A stretch of DNA of 64,000 nt from Alphaproteobacteria bacterium (GTDB lineage: Bacteria > Pseudomonadota > Alphaproteobacteria > Caulobacterales > Caulobacteraceae): the NCBI GenBank assembly GCA_018821435.1, contig JAHJME010000037.1:1-64000 (forward strand). The letters run 5' to 3'. Positions 43,950 to 52,690 of this stretch are shown in pieces (the stretch's first letter is position 1; every line of letters begins with the position of its first letter). Below the pieces are notes generated by a model that was given only the letters and a program-made list of their open reading frames with translations, did no database searches and was not told where the DNA came from. The position numbers and the translations under genes were made by a program.

Positions 43950-46380
43950 CCGACAGGAAGGCGTCGGGCGAGACCCGGATCGCCGCCCCTGTCGGGCAGG
44001 CCCGGACGCAGGCGGGTCCGCCGGCCTTGCCCGAGCACATGTCGCATTTGATCGCCAGCTTAGGCGATTCCGCGCCGCCGGCAGCCTTGGCCGCCTTCTT
44101 GCGCCATTCGTAGTCCGCCTGGCCGGGGCCTGGGCCTTTGCCGAACAGCATCCAGGAGAACAGGCTGGGCTTGGGCGGCGGCGCCTTGTCCATCTGGATC
44201 ACGCCGTACGGGCAGGCCCGCTGGCAGTTGCCGCAGCCGATGCAGGTGTCGGAGATGAACACCTCGCCGTCCGGACCGCGGCGGATGGCGTTGGGCGGGC
44301 AGTCGCTCATGCAGTGCGGATGCTCGCAGTGCCGGCACGACGTGGGCACGTGGATGTTGGCGAAGGTGGTGCCGGCCTCGCGGTTCAGCCGGCTGAGGCC
44401 ATCGTGGCTGTCGGCGCAGGCCTTCTCACAGTTGTCGCAGCCGACGCAGAGGCTCTCGTCGATCAGCAGCACGTCCGTGGCCTCGCCGATCCCCTGCTTG
44501 ATCAGGAAGTTGGCGACGGAGGAGTACATGTCGACCGCGCCGCCGAACTCCTCCTTCTGTTCCTCGATGAACTCGTTGATCTCGCGCCTGGCCTTCATCT
44601 CGGCCTGCATGCGCTTGGCCAGCTCGGGCTTGCGGGCCAGCAGGGCGCGGAAGGGCTCGGCCGGCAGCTTCACCACCGTGGAGCGGATCGCGGCCTTCAC
44701 GGTCGCCACCCGGGGCGAGCGCTCCATCATCGCCATCTCGCCGGAATAGGAGCCGGCGGGGACGTACGACATGAACACCGACTTCCCGCCGAGGTTCTTC
44801 TCCACGATCATCGAGCCGGAGCGGATGATGTAGAGGTCGTCGGACAGGTCGCCCTCGTTGATGATCGGCTGGCCGGGGCGCACCTCCATGACCTCGGCGC
44901 CCGCGAGCACTTCGGTGATGTCGGCCGGCGTGAGGCCCGACTTGAAGATCTGCAGCACCTGTCGCTCGCTGGTGGTGCGGTTCACCGTGTCGCGGGCTTC
45001 CGGCACCTGGGCCATCAGCTTCAGCGCCGCCATACGCGGGATTTCGATGCAGATCGTGGGTTCCGCCGCGCGGATCGTGGCCCCGCGCTTGCGGCCCGAG
45101 ATCAGGCCCACCTCGCCGAAGATCGAGCCCGTACCGATCGGCACGATGATGTTCGGATTGCCGGGGTCGACCTCGACGTTCACCACGCCGTCGGCGATGC
45201 CGAACAGGGACGAGCCCTGGTCGTTGCGGATGAAGATCGCCTCGCCGGGCTTGTAGGCCCGCACCTCGGAGTCGAGCAGGAACTCCCGCATCTGCAGGGG
45301 CGAGAGGCCGTTCAGGATCTCCACCCTGCTGCGCAGGAACTCCAGCCATTGCGAGACGCTGAGCAGGCCGGGCAGGCCCTTCAGCTTGTCCTTGAGCAGC
45401 GGCTCGTCGGCGGGCTCCAGGTCGGTGACGCCGGAGATGAACTCCACCACGTCGAAGCCCTGGTTCATGCAGTGCTTGATCAGCGGATAGCCGGCCAGCG
45501 CGCCGATCACATAGATGCCGGGCTTGGTGCTGCTCTCGAACGTGGGCGTCAGCGTCGGGAAGGCGCTGGGCGCGTCGCTGGCGAACGCCAGGCCGGCGGC
45601 CTCCACGAACTTGCGCGGCGGCGAGGCGCCCATCCGGGCGATGATCCGGTCGCACTTATACCGGGACGACCCCTGGGGGGTGTCCACCGTGATCCAGCCG
45701 GGCTCGACCAGGCTGGGCGACGTCTCGGTCATGATGGTCATGCGACCGGCGTCGCGGGCCGCGGACAGGTTGTCGACGTTGGCCTTCTTCGCCCGGGCGA
45801 AGTCGGCCGAACGGTTCAGGATGGTGACGGTGTTGCCCTGGGCGGCGTCGGCGGCCAGGCCCAGCGCGTTCTCGATTCCCGCGTCGCCGGAGCCGACCAC
45901 GAAGATGTGCTCGTCGGTGTACTCGCCCGGGTCGTCCAACTGGTACTGCACGTGGGGCAGGGAGGCCCCGTCGCAGCGCATCAGGTTCGGGTTCCCCTGG
46001 GTGCCGATGGCCAGGATGATGTTCTCCGCCCGCACCGCCTCGCCCTTGACGAGGTCGATGGTGAAATTGCCCTTGTCGCCGGTGATCGCCTTGGCGTCGG
46101 CGTTGAAGCGCACGTTCACGCCGGCGGACTTGGCGTCCTCGTTCCACTGGGCGAGAATCTTCTCCCGCTTGCCGGCGTCGAACTCGCAGTCGGCGCGGAG
46201 CACCAGCACGGCGGGCGTCGCCATGACGTGCTTGCCCTTCTGGTAGCGGAAGATGGTGTCGGAGAGGTGGTCGGTCTTCTCCAGCAGGATGTGCGAAAGG
46301 CCCTTCTTCGCGGCGTGAGCGGCCGCGCTCAGCCCCGCGGGACCGGATCCGATGATCGCGATCTTGTAGACTTCCGACAT
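43921..46380 (-). CDS. FAD oxidoreductase fused to two cyclic-nucleotide-binding domains and a four-cluster ferredoxin
   Basis: 819 aa, cytoplasmic. Domain order: (1) residues 1-330, thioredoxin-reductase-like two-nucleotide fold with GSGPAG at 11-16 and a second dinucleotide motif (VVGSGDAGIENALG); (2) first cNMP-binding domain with phosphate-binding cassette FGEVGLISGRKRGATIRA; (3) second cNMP-binding domain with SGEMAMMERSPRVATVKA, both cassettes keeping Glu and Arg; (4) C-terminal ferredoxin with four Cys clusters (CVGCDNCEKAC, CRHCEHPHCMSDC, CIGCGNCQRAC, CDMC...CVRAC), spaced as in DmsB-type subunits. It likely moves electrons between NAD(P)H and a partner under cyclic-nucleotide control. 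It leads an operon with the membrane protein and FHA-decaheme genes and is divergent from ccmF. Domains seen directly; direction of electron flow inferred. Confidence 0.92.
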   Translation of the reverse strand: MSEVYKIAIIGSGPAGLSAAAHAAKKGLSHILLEKTDHLSDTIFRYQKGKHVMATPAVLVLRADCEFDAGKREKILAQWNEDAKSAGVNVRFNADAKAITGDKGNFTIDLVKGEAVRAENIILAIGTQGNPNLMRCDGASLPHVQYQLDDPGEYTDEHIFVVGSGDAGIENALGLAADAAQGNTVTILNRSADFARAKKANVDNLSAARDAGRMTIMTETSPSLVEPGWITVDTPQGSSRYKCDRIIARMGASPPRKFVEAAGLAFASDAPSAFPTLTPTFESSTKPGIYVIGALAGYPLIKHCMNQGFDVVEFISGVTDLEPADEPLLKDKLKGLPGLLSVSQWLEFLRSRVEILNGLSPLQMREFLLDSEVRAYKPGEAIFIRNDQGSSLFGIADGVVNVEVDPGNPNIIVPIGTGSIFGEVGLISGRKRGATIRAAEPTICIEIPRMAALKLMAQVPEARDTVNRTTSERQVLQIFKSGLTPADITEVLAGAEVMEVRPGQPIINEGDLSDDLYIIRSGSMIVEKNLGGKSVFMSYVPAGSYSGEMAMMERSPRVATVKAAIRSTVVKLPAEPFRALLARKPELAKRMQAEMKARREINEFIEEQKEEFGGAVDMYSSVANFLIKQGIGEATDVLLIDESLCVGCDNCEKACADSHDGLSRLNREAGTTFANIHVPTSCRHCEHPHCMSDCPPNAIRRGPDGEVFISDTCIGCGNCQRACPYGVIQMDKAPPPKPSLFSWMLFGKGPGPGQADYEWRKKAAKAAGGAESPKLAIKCDMCSGKAGGPACVRACPTGAAIRVSPDAFLSVARIDRGAG

Positions 46381-46534
46381 TACCCCAACGCCCCCAGTGT
46401 ACTTACGGGCCTACCCTGGCCCCGGCCGCATGCGCTAAGCCTTCACGCTCCCACTCACCTTTGGCACAGTAACATTTCCGATCCGCTGCGAACGCGCTAC
46501 CACGCGCCGCAGGTCGGAGGGGAGCACAAAGTCC

Positions 46535-48502
46535 ATGTTGGCGGAAGTCGGTCAGTTCGCGCTGATCCTCGCCCTGTTGTTGTCGCTGGTTCAGGCGGGG
46601 GCTCCGCTGTGGGGCGCCCACCGGGGCGACGGCGTGCTGATGGCGGTGGGGCGCCAGGCGGCGCTGCTGCAGGCCGTCTTCGTCAGCCTGGCGTTCGTCT
46701 GCCTGGCCTGGTCCTACGTGATCTGCGACTTCTCGGTCGCGCTGGTCGCCCAGCACAGCCACACCAGCCAGCCGGTCGCCTACAGATTCGCCGCCACCTG
46801 GGGCAGCCACGAAGGCTCGATGCTGCTGTGGGTGCTGATCCTGGCGATCTACGGCGGCGGGGTCGCGCTCTTCGGCGGCACGCTGCGCGAGACGCTGCAG
46901 GCCCGGGTGCTGGGGATCCAGGGCGTGCTGGGCGCGGCGTTCCTGGGCTTCCTGCTCTTCACGTCCAACCCGTTCCTGCGCCTGTCGCCGGCGCCGAGCG
47001 AGGGGACCGAGCTCAATCCCTTGCTCCAGGACCCGGGTCTCGTCTTCCATCCGCCGCTGCTCTACCTGGGCTATGTCGGCTTCTCGGTGGCGTTCTGCTT
47101 CGCCGTCGCCGCGCTCATCGAGGGTCGCGTCGACGCGGCGTGGGCCCGGTGGGTCCGCCCCTGGGTGCTGGCCGCCTGGATCCCGCTGACCGCCGGCATC
47201 ACCCTGGGCAGCGCCTGGGCCTATTACGAACTGGGCTGGGGCGGCTGGTGGTTCTGGGACCCGGTCGAGAACGCCTCCCTGATGCCGTGGCTGCTGGGCA
47301 CGGCTCTGCTGCACTCGGCCCTGGTGCTGGAGCGGCGAGGGGCCCTGGTCAGTTGGACGATCCTGCTGGCCATCCTGACCTTCTCGCTCAGCTTGGTGGG
47401 CACGTTCCTGGTCCGCTCGGGCATCCTGACCAGCGTCCACGCCTTCGCGGTGGACCCCAAGCGCGGCGTCTACATCCTGGGTATTCTGGCGGTGACCACC
47501 GGCCTGTCGCTGGCCCTCTACAGCTGGCGCGCGCCGGCGCTGCGCTCGGGCGCGCTGTTCCAGCCGCTGTCGCGCGAAGGCGGGATCACGCTGAACAACC
47601 TGTTCCTGACCGCCCTGACGGCCACCGTCTTCCTGGGCACCTTCAGCCCGGTGTTCATCGAGATGGTCAACAACGACAAGATATCGGTCGGACCCCCGTA
47701 CTACGCCAAGACCTTCGTGCCCCTGGCGATCCCGCTGCTGGCGCTGGTGGTCTTCGGGCCGATGCTGAACTGGAAGCGCGACGAGGTCCGCAAGACCCTG
47801 CTCCGGTTGCGCATCCCTGCCGCCGTCGCGGGCGTCGCCCTGCTGATCGCGCTGCTGTTTGGCGGGCTCAAGGGCGTGGCCACCGCCGGCGGTCTAGCCT
47901 TGGCCGCCTGGCTGTTGGCCGGGTCGCTGTGGATCCTGGCGCGGCGCTGGTGGTCGGGCCGCGCCTATCTGGGCCGGGCGATCCTCACCACCCCACGCTC
48001 GATCGTTGGCCTGGTGGTGGCGCACGCGGGCCTGGGCCTGCTGACCCTGGGCGTCACCGGCGTCACGGCGTGGGACAGCGACAAGGTGCTGACCATGCGG
48101 GTGGGCGAGAGCGTCGCCTTCGCCGGCCGCACCCTGACCATGACCGACTATCAGATGATCGAGGGGCCGAACTATCAGGCCAAGCAGGCGCGCTTCGCGG
48201 TGAAGGGGCCGACCGGCGCCTACAATCTGCGTAGCGAGAAGCGCTGGTTCCCCTCGGCCCAGTCCCAGACGACAGAGGCCGGCATCCGCGTCGGCCCGCT
48301 GGGCAACCTCTACGTCTCGGTCGGCGAGGAATCCGAGGCCGGCGTGATCGTGCGGATGTGGAACCAGCCGCTGATCATCTGGATCTGGATCGGCGGTTTC
48401 GCCATGTCGATCGGCGGCGCCATCTCGCTCAGCGACCGGCGCCTGCGGGTCGGTGCGGCGGTGAAGACCCAACCGCTGGCCCAGCCGGTCCCCGCCGAAT
48501 GA
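46535..48502 (+). CDS. ccmF: Cytochrome c heme lyase subunit CcmF
   Basis: 655 aa polytopic membrane protein of the system I cytochrome c maturation pathway. It takes heme from CcmE and, with CcmH/I, ligates it to apocytochromes in the periplasm. The WWD signature reads WGGWWFWDPVENASLMPW; flanking His (HPPLLYLGY, TWGSHEGSMLLW) and about 15 TM segments are present. Normal length. Its stop overlaps the ccmG start. No ccmE gene lies directly upstream; the upstream region is a divergent promoter region shared with the flavin/Fe-S fusion gene. Confidence 0.96.
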   Translation: MLAEVGQFALILALLLSLVQAGAPLWGAHRGDGVLMAVGRQAALLQAVFVSLAFVCLAWSYVICDFSVALVAQHSHTSQPVAYRFAATWGSHEGSMLLWVLILAIYGGGVALFGGTLRETLQARVLGIQGVLGAAFLGFLLFTSNPFLRLSPAPSEGTELNPLLQDPGLVFHPPLLYLGYVGFSVAFCFAVAALIEGRVDAAWARWVRPWVLAAWIPLTAGITLGSAWAYYELGWGGWWFWDPVENASLMPWLLGTALLHSALVLERRGALVSWTILLAILTFSLSLVGTFLVRSGILTSVHAFAVDPKRGVYILGILAVTTGLSLALYSWRAPALRSGALFQPLSREGGITLNNLFLTALTATVFLGTFSPVFIEMVNNDKISVGPPYYAKTFVPLAIPLLALVVFGPMLNWKRDEVRKTLLRLRIPAAVAGVALLIALLFGGLKGVATAGGLALAAWLLAGSLWILARRWWSGRAYLGRAILTTPRSIVGLVVAHAGLGLLTLGVTGVTAWDSDKVLTMRVGESVAFAGRTLTMTDYQMIEGPNYQAKQARFAVKGPTGAYNLRSEKRWFPSAQSQTTEAGIRVGPLGNLYVSVGEESEAGVIVRMWNQPLIIWIWIGGFAMSIGGAISLSDRRLRVGAAVKTQPLAQPVPAE

Positions 48503-49035
48503 GACGCCTGCTGTTCGTCCTGCCTGTCGTGGGCTTCTTCATCCTGCTGGGGGTGTTCTTCGCCGGCCTGGGCCGCGATCCCCGCGCCTTGCCGTCGGCG
48601 TTCATCGGCAAGCCACTGCCGGCGTTCACCAGCGCGCCCGTCCGGCCGGGCGACACGGGCCTGTCGACCGCCGATTTCGACCGGGGCGAGCCGATCCTGC
48701 TGAACGTCTTCGCCTCCTGGTGCGGACCGTGCCGGGTGGAGCATCCGGTGCTGATGCGCCTGCGCCAGCAGGGCGTGGCGATCCACGGCCTGGACTGGAA
48801 GGAGGACGCGGCGGGCGGCCTGAAATGGCTGACCGAGCACGGCGACCCTTATATCCGTGTCGGCAACGACGAGAGCGGCCGCACGGGTATCGAGTTCGGC
48901 GTCGCCGGCGTGCCCGAGACCTTCGTCATCGATAAGCACGGAAAGGTCCGGTATCGGCACGTGGGCGCCCTGACCCCCGACGACTGGGAACAGAAGATCG
49001 GCCCGCTGATGGAACAGTTGAGGAAGGAATCGTGA
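48499..49035 (+). CDS. ccmG: Periplasmic thiol:disulfide oxidoreductase CcmG (DsbE)
   Basis: 178 aa from ATG 48499, overlapping ccmF by 4 bp. N-terminal membrane anchor (RRLLFVLPVVGFFILLGVFF), then a thioredoxin fold with active site ASWCGPCRVEHP, cis-Pro block AGVPETFVID and the acidic GLDWKED segment of CcmG. It reduces apocytochrome CXXCH thiols before heme attachment. Overlaps ccmH by 4 bp. Confidence 0.95.
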   Translation: MRRLLFVLPVVGFFILLGVFFAGLGRDPRALPSAFIGKPLPAFTSAPVRPGDTGLSTADFDRGEPILLNVFASWCGPCRVEHPVLMRLRQQGVAIHGLDWKEDAAGGLKWLTEHGDPYIRVGNDESGRTGIEFGVAGVPETFVIDKHGKVRYRHVGALTPDDWEQKIGPLMEQLRKES

Positions 49036-49514
49036 AGCGTCTCCTGCCTCTGGCCTTCGCGTTCGCCCTCCTGGCCGGTCCGGCCGGCGCGGTGAACCCC
49101 GACGAGCAGCTTTCCAACCCGGCCCTGGAGGCCCGCGCTCACAAGCTCTCGAAAGAGCTCCGCTGCGTGGTCTGCCAGAACCAGTCGATCGACGATTCCG
49201 ACGCCACCCTGGCGCGCGACCTGCGGATCATCCTGCGCGAGCGGATCAGCGCCGGTGACAGCGACAAGCAGGCGGTGGCCTATCTGGTCGCCCGCTACGG
49301 CAGCTTCGTGCAGCTCGACCCGCCGATGCGCCTGGACACCCTGGCGCTCTGGTTCGGGCCGTTGGCCGTGTTGCTGGTGGGCGGGATCGGGGCGGTGGTT
49401 TACATGCGGGGCCGCTCGCCCGCGCAGGTCGCGGCGCTGACCGTCGACGAAGAGGCTGAGCTGGCCAACCTGCTCAAGTCCGCAAATCCCTCCTCCATTG
49501 AACGGGCGCGTTGA
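49032..49514 (+). CDS. ccmH: Cytochrome c maturation protein CcmH
   Basis: 160 aa from GTG 49032 (overlaps ccmG). Signal peptide (MKRLLPLAFAFALLAGPAGA), the redox motif LRCVVCQNQSI near residues 43-53, the three-helix domain and a C-terminal TM (WFGPLAVLLVGGIGAVVYM). It keeps apocytochrome thiols reduced and presents them to CcmF. Start of ccmI follows directly. Confidence 0.95.
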   Translation: MKRLLPLAFAFALLAGPAGAVNPDEQLSNPALEARAHKLSKELRCVVCQNQSIDDSDATLARDLRIILRERISAGDSDKQAVAYLVARYGSFVQLDPPMRLDTLALWFGPLAVLLVGGIGAVVYMRGRSPAQVAALTVDEEAELANLLKSANPSSIERAR

Positions 49515-50753
49515 ATGCTCTGGATGATCCTGACCCTGATGACCGTCCTGGCGGCCGTGGGCCTGGCCATCCCGCTGGTGCGCCGGCGCGACGCCGCCCG
49601 CGCCCAGCGCGCCGATGCGGTCACCGTGCTCAAGGACCAGCTGGGCGAGATCGAGACGCAGGCGGCGTCGGGCTCGCTGCCGCAGCCTGAGGCCGACGCG
49701 CTGAAGTCCGATCTCAAGCGCCGGGTGCTGGCCGAGGGTCGCCAGCCCGAGGCGGCCGCCCGGCCGCTGTCCGAGCGCACCCTGCTGATCGCGGGCCTGG
49801 GCATCGTCGCCGTGGTGACCCTGGCGGGCACCGGCCTCTATCTGAAGATCGGCCGTCCCGACGTGCCGGGGATTTCGGCGCTGAAGGGCGGCGCGCCCGC
49901 GCCCGGCGGTCCGGCCAGCATGGCCACCGACGCCGAGGGCCATCCCCAGGGCGAGGTGGGCGCGATGATCGCCCAGCTCGAGGCCCAGATGCAGCAGCGG
50001 CCCGACAACGCCGAGGGCTGGCGCATGCTGGGCTGGTCCTACATGCAGACCGGTCGCAACGCCGAGGCGGCTGGCGCCTACGGCAAGGCGGCCGCGCTCG
50101 ATCCCAAGAACGCCGAATATCTCTCGGCCCAGGGGGAGGCCACGGTGCTGGCCGCCGACGGATCGGTGACCTCGGCCGCCGAGGATGTCTTCAAGCGCGC
50201 CGTGGCGGCCGATCCCGGCGATCCGCGCGCCCGCTACTACCTGGCCGTGGCCAAGGACCAGCGTGGCGACCAGGAGGGGGCCATGAACGACTGGATCACC
50301 CTGCTGAAATCGGCTCCGCCGAACGCGCCGTGGGCGCCCGAGGTGCGGACGTTCGTCGAGAAGGTGGCCGCCGAGCGCAAGATCGACCTGTCCGGCCGCC
50401 TGCCGCCGATGCAGACGGCCCAGGCCCCGATGGCGCCGCCCACGGGCGCGCCGCCGATGGGCGCCGCGCCGCGCGGTCCCAACCAGCAGCAGATGGCCGA
50501 CGCCCAGAACATGAGCGACGGCGACCGCCAGCAGATGATCCAAGGGATGGTCTCGGGTCTCGCCGAGCGGCTGAAGCAGAACCCCAAGGACCGCGCCGGC
50601 TGGGAACGGCTGATCCGCGCGCGGATGGTGCTGGGCCAGACCCAGCAGGCGGCGGCCGATTACCGCGACGCGACCCGGGCCTTCGCGGGCTCGCCGGCCG
50701 ACCAGCAGGCGCTGCGCGCCGCCGCGGCCCAACTCGGCGTCCCGGTGAGCTGA
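49515..50753 (+). CDS. ccmI: Apocytochrome c chaperone CcmI
   Basis: 412 aa, starting immediately after the ccmH stop. Two N-terminal TM segments (residues about 1-22 and 93-112) flank a cytoplasmic loop with a leucine-zipper-like helix. A periplasmic TPR domain (about 150-280: AEGWRMLGWSYMQTGRNAEAAGAY) binds the C termini of apocytochromes. A Pro/Met/Gln-rich insert (about 295-335) separates this from a final helical part. Its stop overlaps phoR (TGATG), so phosphate sensing and cytochrome maturation genes share a transcript or at least translation coupling. Confidence 0.92.
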   Translation: MLWMILTLMTVLAAVGLAIPLVRRRDAARAQRADAVTVLKDQLGEIETQAASGSLPQPEADALKSDLKRRVLAEGRQPEAAARPLSERTLLIAGLGIVAVVTLAGTGLYLKIGRPDVPGISALKGGAPAPGGPASMATDAEGHPQGEVGAMIAQLEAQMQQRPDNAEGWRMLGWSYMQTGRNAEAAGAYGKAAALDPKNAEYLSAQGEATVLAADGSVTSAAEDVFKRAVAADPGDPRARYYLAVAKDQRGDQEGAMNDWITLLKSAPPNAPWAPEVRTFVEKVAAERKIDLSGRLPPMQTAQAPMAPPTGAPPMGAAPRGPNQQQMADAQNMSDGDRQQMIQGMVSGLAERLKQNPKDRAGWERLIRARMVLGQTQQAAADYRDATRAFAGSPADQQALRAAAAQLGVPVS

Positions 50754-51892
50754 TGTCCGAAGTGGTCGAGAAGAACGGGGCGGGGACCGCCGCCCAGCTC
50801 ATCCTGGAGCTGCTGCCCGAACCGGTGATCCTGGTGCAGGGCCGCGAGGGCGAGGCGCCCGAGATCGCCTATGGCAACCAGGCCGCCCGCGAGGTCTTCC
50901 GTATCGAACTGGCGGGCGCGCCGCTGGGCGCGGCCCTGCGACGGCCCGAGGTGCTGGAGGCCATCGAAGGCGCGCTGGAGGTCGGCGGGTCCGCCGAGGT
51001 GGCGTTCGAGACCATCGGCGTCCAGCCGCGATTCTGGCGCGCGTTCGCCCGGCCGCTGGTCTCCGAGGTCCGGGGCCTGCGCCAGCTGGTGGTGATGCTG
51101 CGCGACGAAACGGATGCGCGCCGCACCGAACGGATGCGCGCCGACTTCCTGGCCAACGCCAGCCACGAGCTGCGTACGCCGTTGGCCTCCCTGGCCGGCT
51201 TCGTCGAGACCCTGCGCACCCACGCAAAGGACGACCCGGAGGCCCGCGACAAGTTCCTGGGCATCATGGCCCAGCAGGCGACGCGCATGGCCCGGCTGGT
51301 GGACGACCTGCTGTCGCTCAGCCGCATCGAGCTGAACGAACACATCGCGCCGTCGGGCAAGGTGGACCTGGCCCGCACGGTGCAGGACGTCTCCGACGCC
51401 ATCCGCCCGCTGACCGCCGAGCGCCAGGTGACCATCGCCATCGAGCCCAGCCCCGGCGTCGGCTCGGTCACCGGCGATCGCGACCAGCTGGTGCAGGTGA
51501 TCCAGAACCTGGTGGACAACGCGGTGAAGTACACGCCGCCGGGCGGCAAGGTCAGCGTGACCCTGCAGGCCGTGGCCAATCTCGAAGGCGCCCGCGCGCC
51601 CAGCCGTGCGGGCTTCGGCCTGTCGCTGCTCTCGCCCGACACCGGCGAGGCCCAGGCCTATGTGGTCCTGCGCGTGACCGACGCGGGCCCTGGCATCGCC
51701 CGCCAGCATCTGCCGCGCCTGTCCGAGCGGTTCTATCGCGTCGAGGGCCAGCGCAGCGGCGGCACGGGCCTGGGCTTGGCCATCGTCAAGCACGTGGTCA
51801 ATCGGCACCGTGGCGGCCTGACCGTCGAGAGCGCCGAGGGCGAAGGCAGCACCTTCAGCGTCTACCTGCCGGCCGCCGTCCCCAGTTCGTGA
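50753..51892 (+). CDS. phoR: Phosphate-regulon sensor histidine kinase PhoR
   Basis: 379 aa from ATG 50753. A PAS-like domain (about 15-120) precedes the HisKA domain with phospho-acceptor His138 (FLANASHELRTPLASL). The ATPase domain carries N (NLVDNAVKYT), G1 (DAGPGIA), F (LSERFYRV) and G2 (GGTGLGLAI) boxes. No TM segment is visible, unlike E. coli PhoR, so it is probably soluble or peripheral and would sense phosphate through PhoU/PstB contacts. It should phosphorylate PhoB, encoded two genes on. The start is coupled to ccmI by TGATG; the next gene has its own PHO box. Confidence 0.92.
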   Translation: MSEVVEKNGAGTAAQLILELLPEPVILVQGREGEAPEIAYGNQAAREVFRIELAGAPLGAALRRPEVLEAIEGALEVGGSAEVAFETIGVQPRFWRAFARPLVSEVRGLRQLVVMLRDETDARRTERMRADFLANASHELRTPLASLAGFVETLRTHAKDDPEARDKFLGIMAQQATRMARLVDDLLSLSRIELNEHIAPSGKVDLARTVQDVSDAIRPLTAERQVTIAIEPSPGVGSVTGDRDQLVQVIQNLVDNAVKYTPPGGKVSVTLQAVANLEGARAPSRAGFGLSLLSPDTGEAQAYVVLRVTDAGPGIARQHLPRLSERFYRVEGQRSGGTGLGLAIVKHVVNRHRGGLTVESAEGEGSTFSVYLPAAVPSS

Positions 51893-51930
51893 CGCCCCAT
51901 TCGTGACGCAGCGGCGGGAAACCGCCGCCG

Positions 51931-51948
51931 CTGTCGCAAAACTGTCGC
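51931..51948 (+). promoter_or_regulatory. PHO box upstream of phoU-phoB
   Basis: CTGTCGC-AAAA-CTGTCGC: two identical 7-mers with a 4-bp spacer, the spacing of PhoB half-sites (consensus CTGTCAT). It ends 40 bp before the phoU GTG start. Confidence 0.75.
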
Positions 51949-51988
51949 GAGATCGCATTAGTTTGCGCCGCAACAGATCGAGGGCCGA

Positions 51989-52690
51989 GTGACACGTTCG
52001 TATCAAGCCGAGTTGCGGCAACTGGTGGCCGAGGTCATTCGCATGGGCGGGCTCGCCGAGGCCCAGGTGGTCGACGCCGTCGACGCGGTGGTCCGCCGCG
52101 ACGTGCCGCTGGCCCAGGCGCTCATCGTCCGCGACCTGCGCCTCGACACCCTGCAGAGCGAGGTGGAGCGGCGCGCCATCAGCCTGATCTCCAACCACCA
52201 CCCCGGCGAGGCCGACCTTCGCCGCGCCATCTCCACCCTGAAGCTGGCCATGAACCTCGAGCGTTGCGGGGACCTGGCCCGCAACATCGCCAAGCGCAGC
52301 CTGGTGCTGTCGGCCGGCGAGCCGCTGTTGCCGCTGACCGGGGCCATCGAGCGGATGGGCCGGCTGGTCTCGTCCCGCCTGCGCGAGGTGCTGGACGCCT
52401 ACGCCGCCGGCGACGTCGAGCCCGCGCTGGACGTCTGGCGCCGCGACGGCGAGGTGGACGAGCATTACGAGAGCCTGTTCCGCGAGCTGCTGGTCCTGAT
52501 GACCAATCACCCGGGGTCGGTGGCCGCTGGCGCGCACCTGCTGTTCGTCGCCAAGAACCTCGAACGGATCGGCGACCACGCCACCAACATCGCCGAGATC
52601 CTGCACTTCCAGATGACCGGCCAGGAACTGACCGGCGAGCGGCCCAAGCTGAGCCTGCCTAGCGTTGAACTCGAAGGATCTGCCTCGTGA
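51989..52690 (+). CDS. phoU: Phosphate signalling regulator PhoU (first copy)
   Basis: 233 aa from GTG 51989. Two PhoU three-helix repeats, each with the metal-binding signature: LAMNLERCGDLARNIAKRS and LLFVAKNLERIGDHATNIAEI. PhoU couples the Pst transporter to PhoR and represses the regulon when phosphate is plentiful. The stop overlaps the phoB GTG by 4 bp. A second PhoU lies at the end of the pst operon; the two share the same signature blocks but differ elsewhere. Confidence 0.95.
   Translation: MTRSYQAELRQLVAEVIRMGGLAEAQVVDAVDAVVRRDVPLAQALIVRDLRLDTLQSEVERRAISLISNHHPGEADLRRAISTLKLAMNLERCGDLARNIAKRSLVLSAGEPLLPLTGAIERMGRLVSSRLREVLDAYAAGDVEPALDVWRRDGEVDEHYESLFRELLVLMTNHPGSVAAGAHLLFVAKNLERIGDHATNIAEILHFQMTGQELTGERPKLSLPSVELEGSAS

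Noticed and set aside
46462..46480. Possible sigma-54 promoter (TGGCAC element) before ccmF
   Set aside because: The -24 half is present but the -12 half does not match TTGC at the required spacing.
43804..48234. Open plus-strand frame of about 1476 codons
   Set aside because: It is antisense to the flavin/Fe-S fusion for much of its length and then out of frame with ccmF; composition is Arg/His/Gly/Ala-rich with no domain. High GC content makes such shadow frames common.
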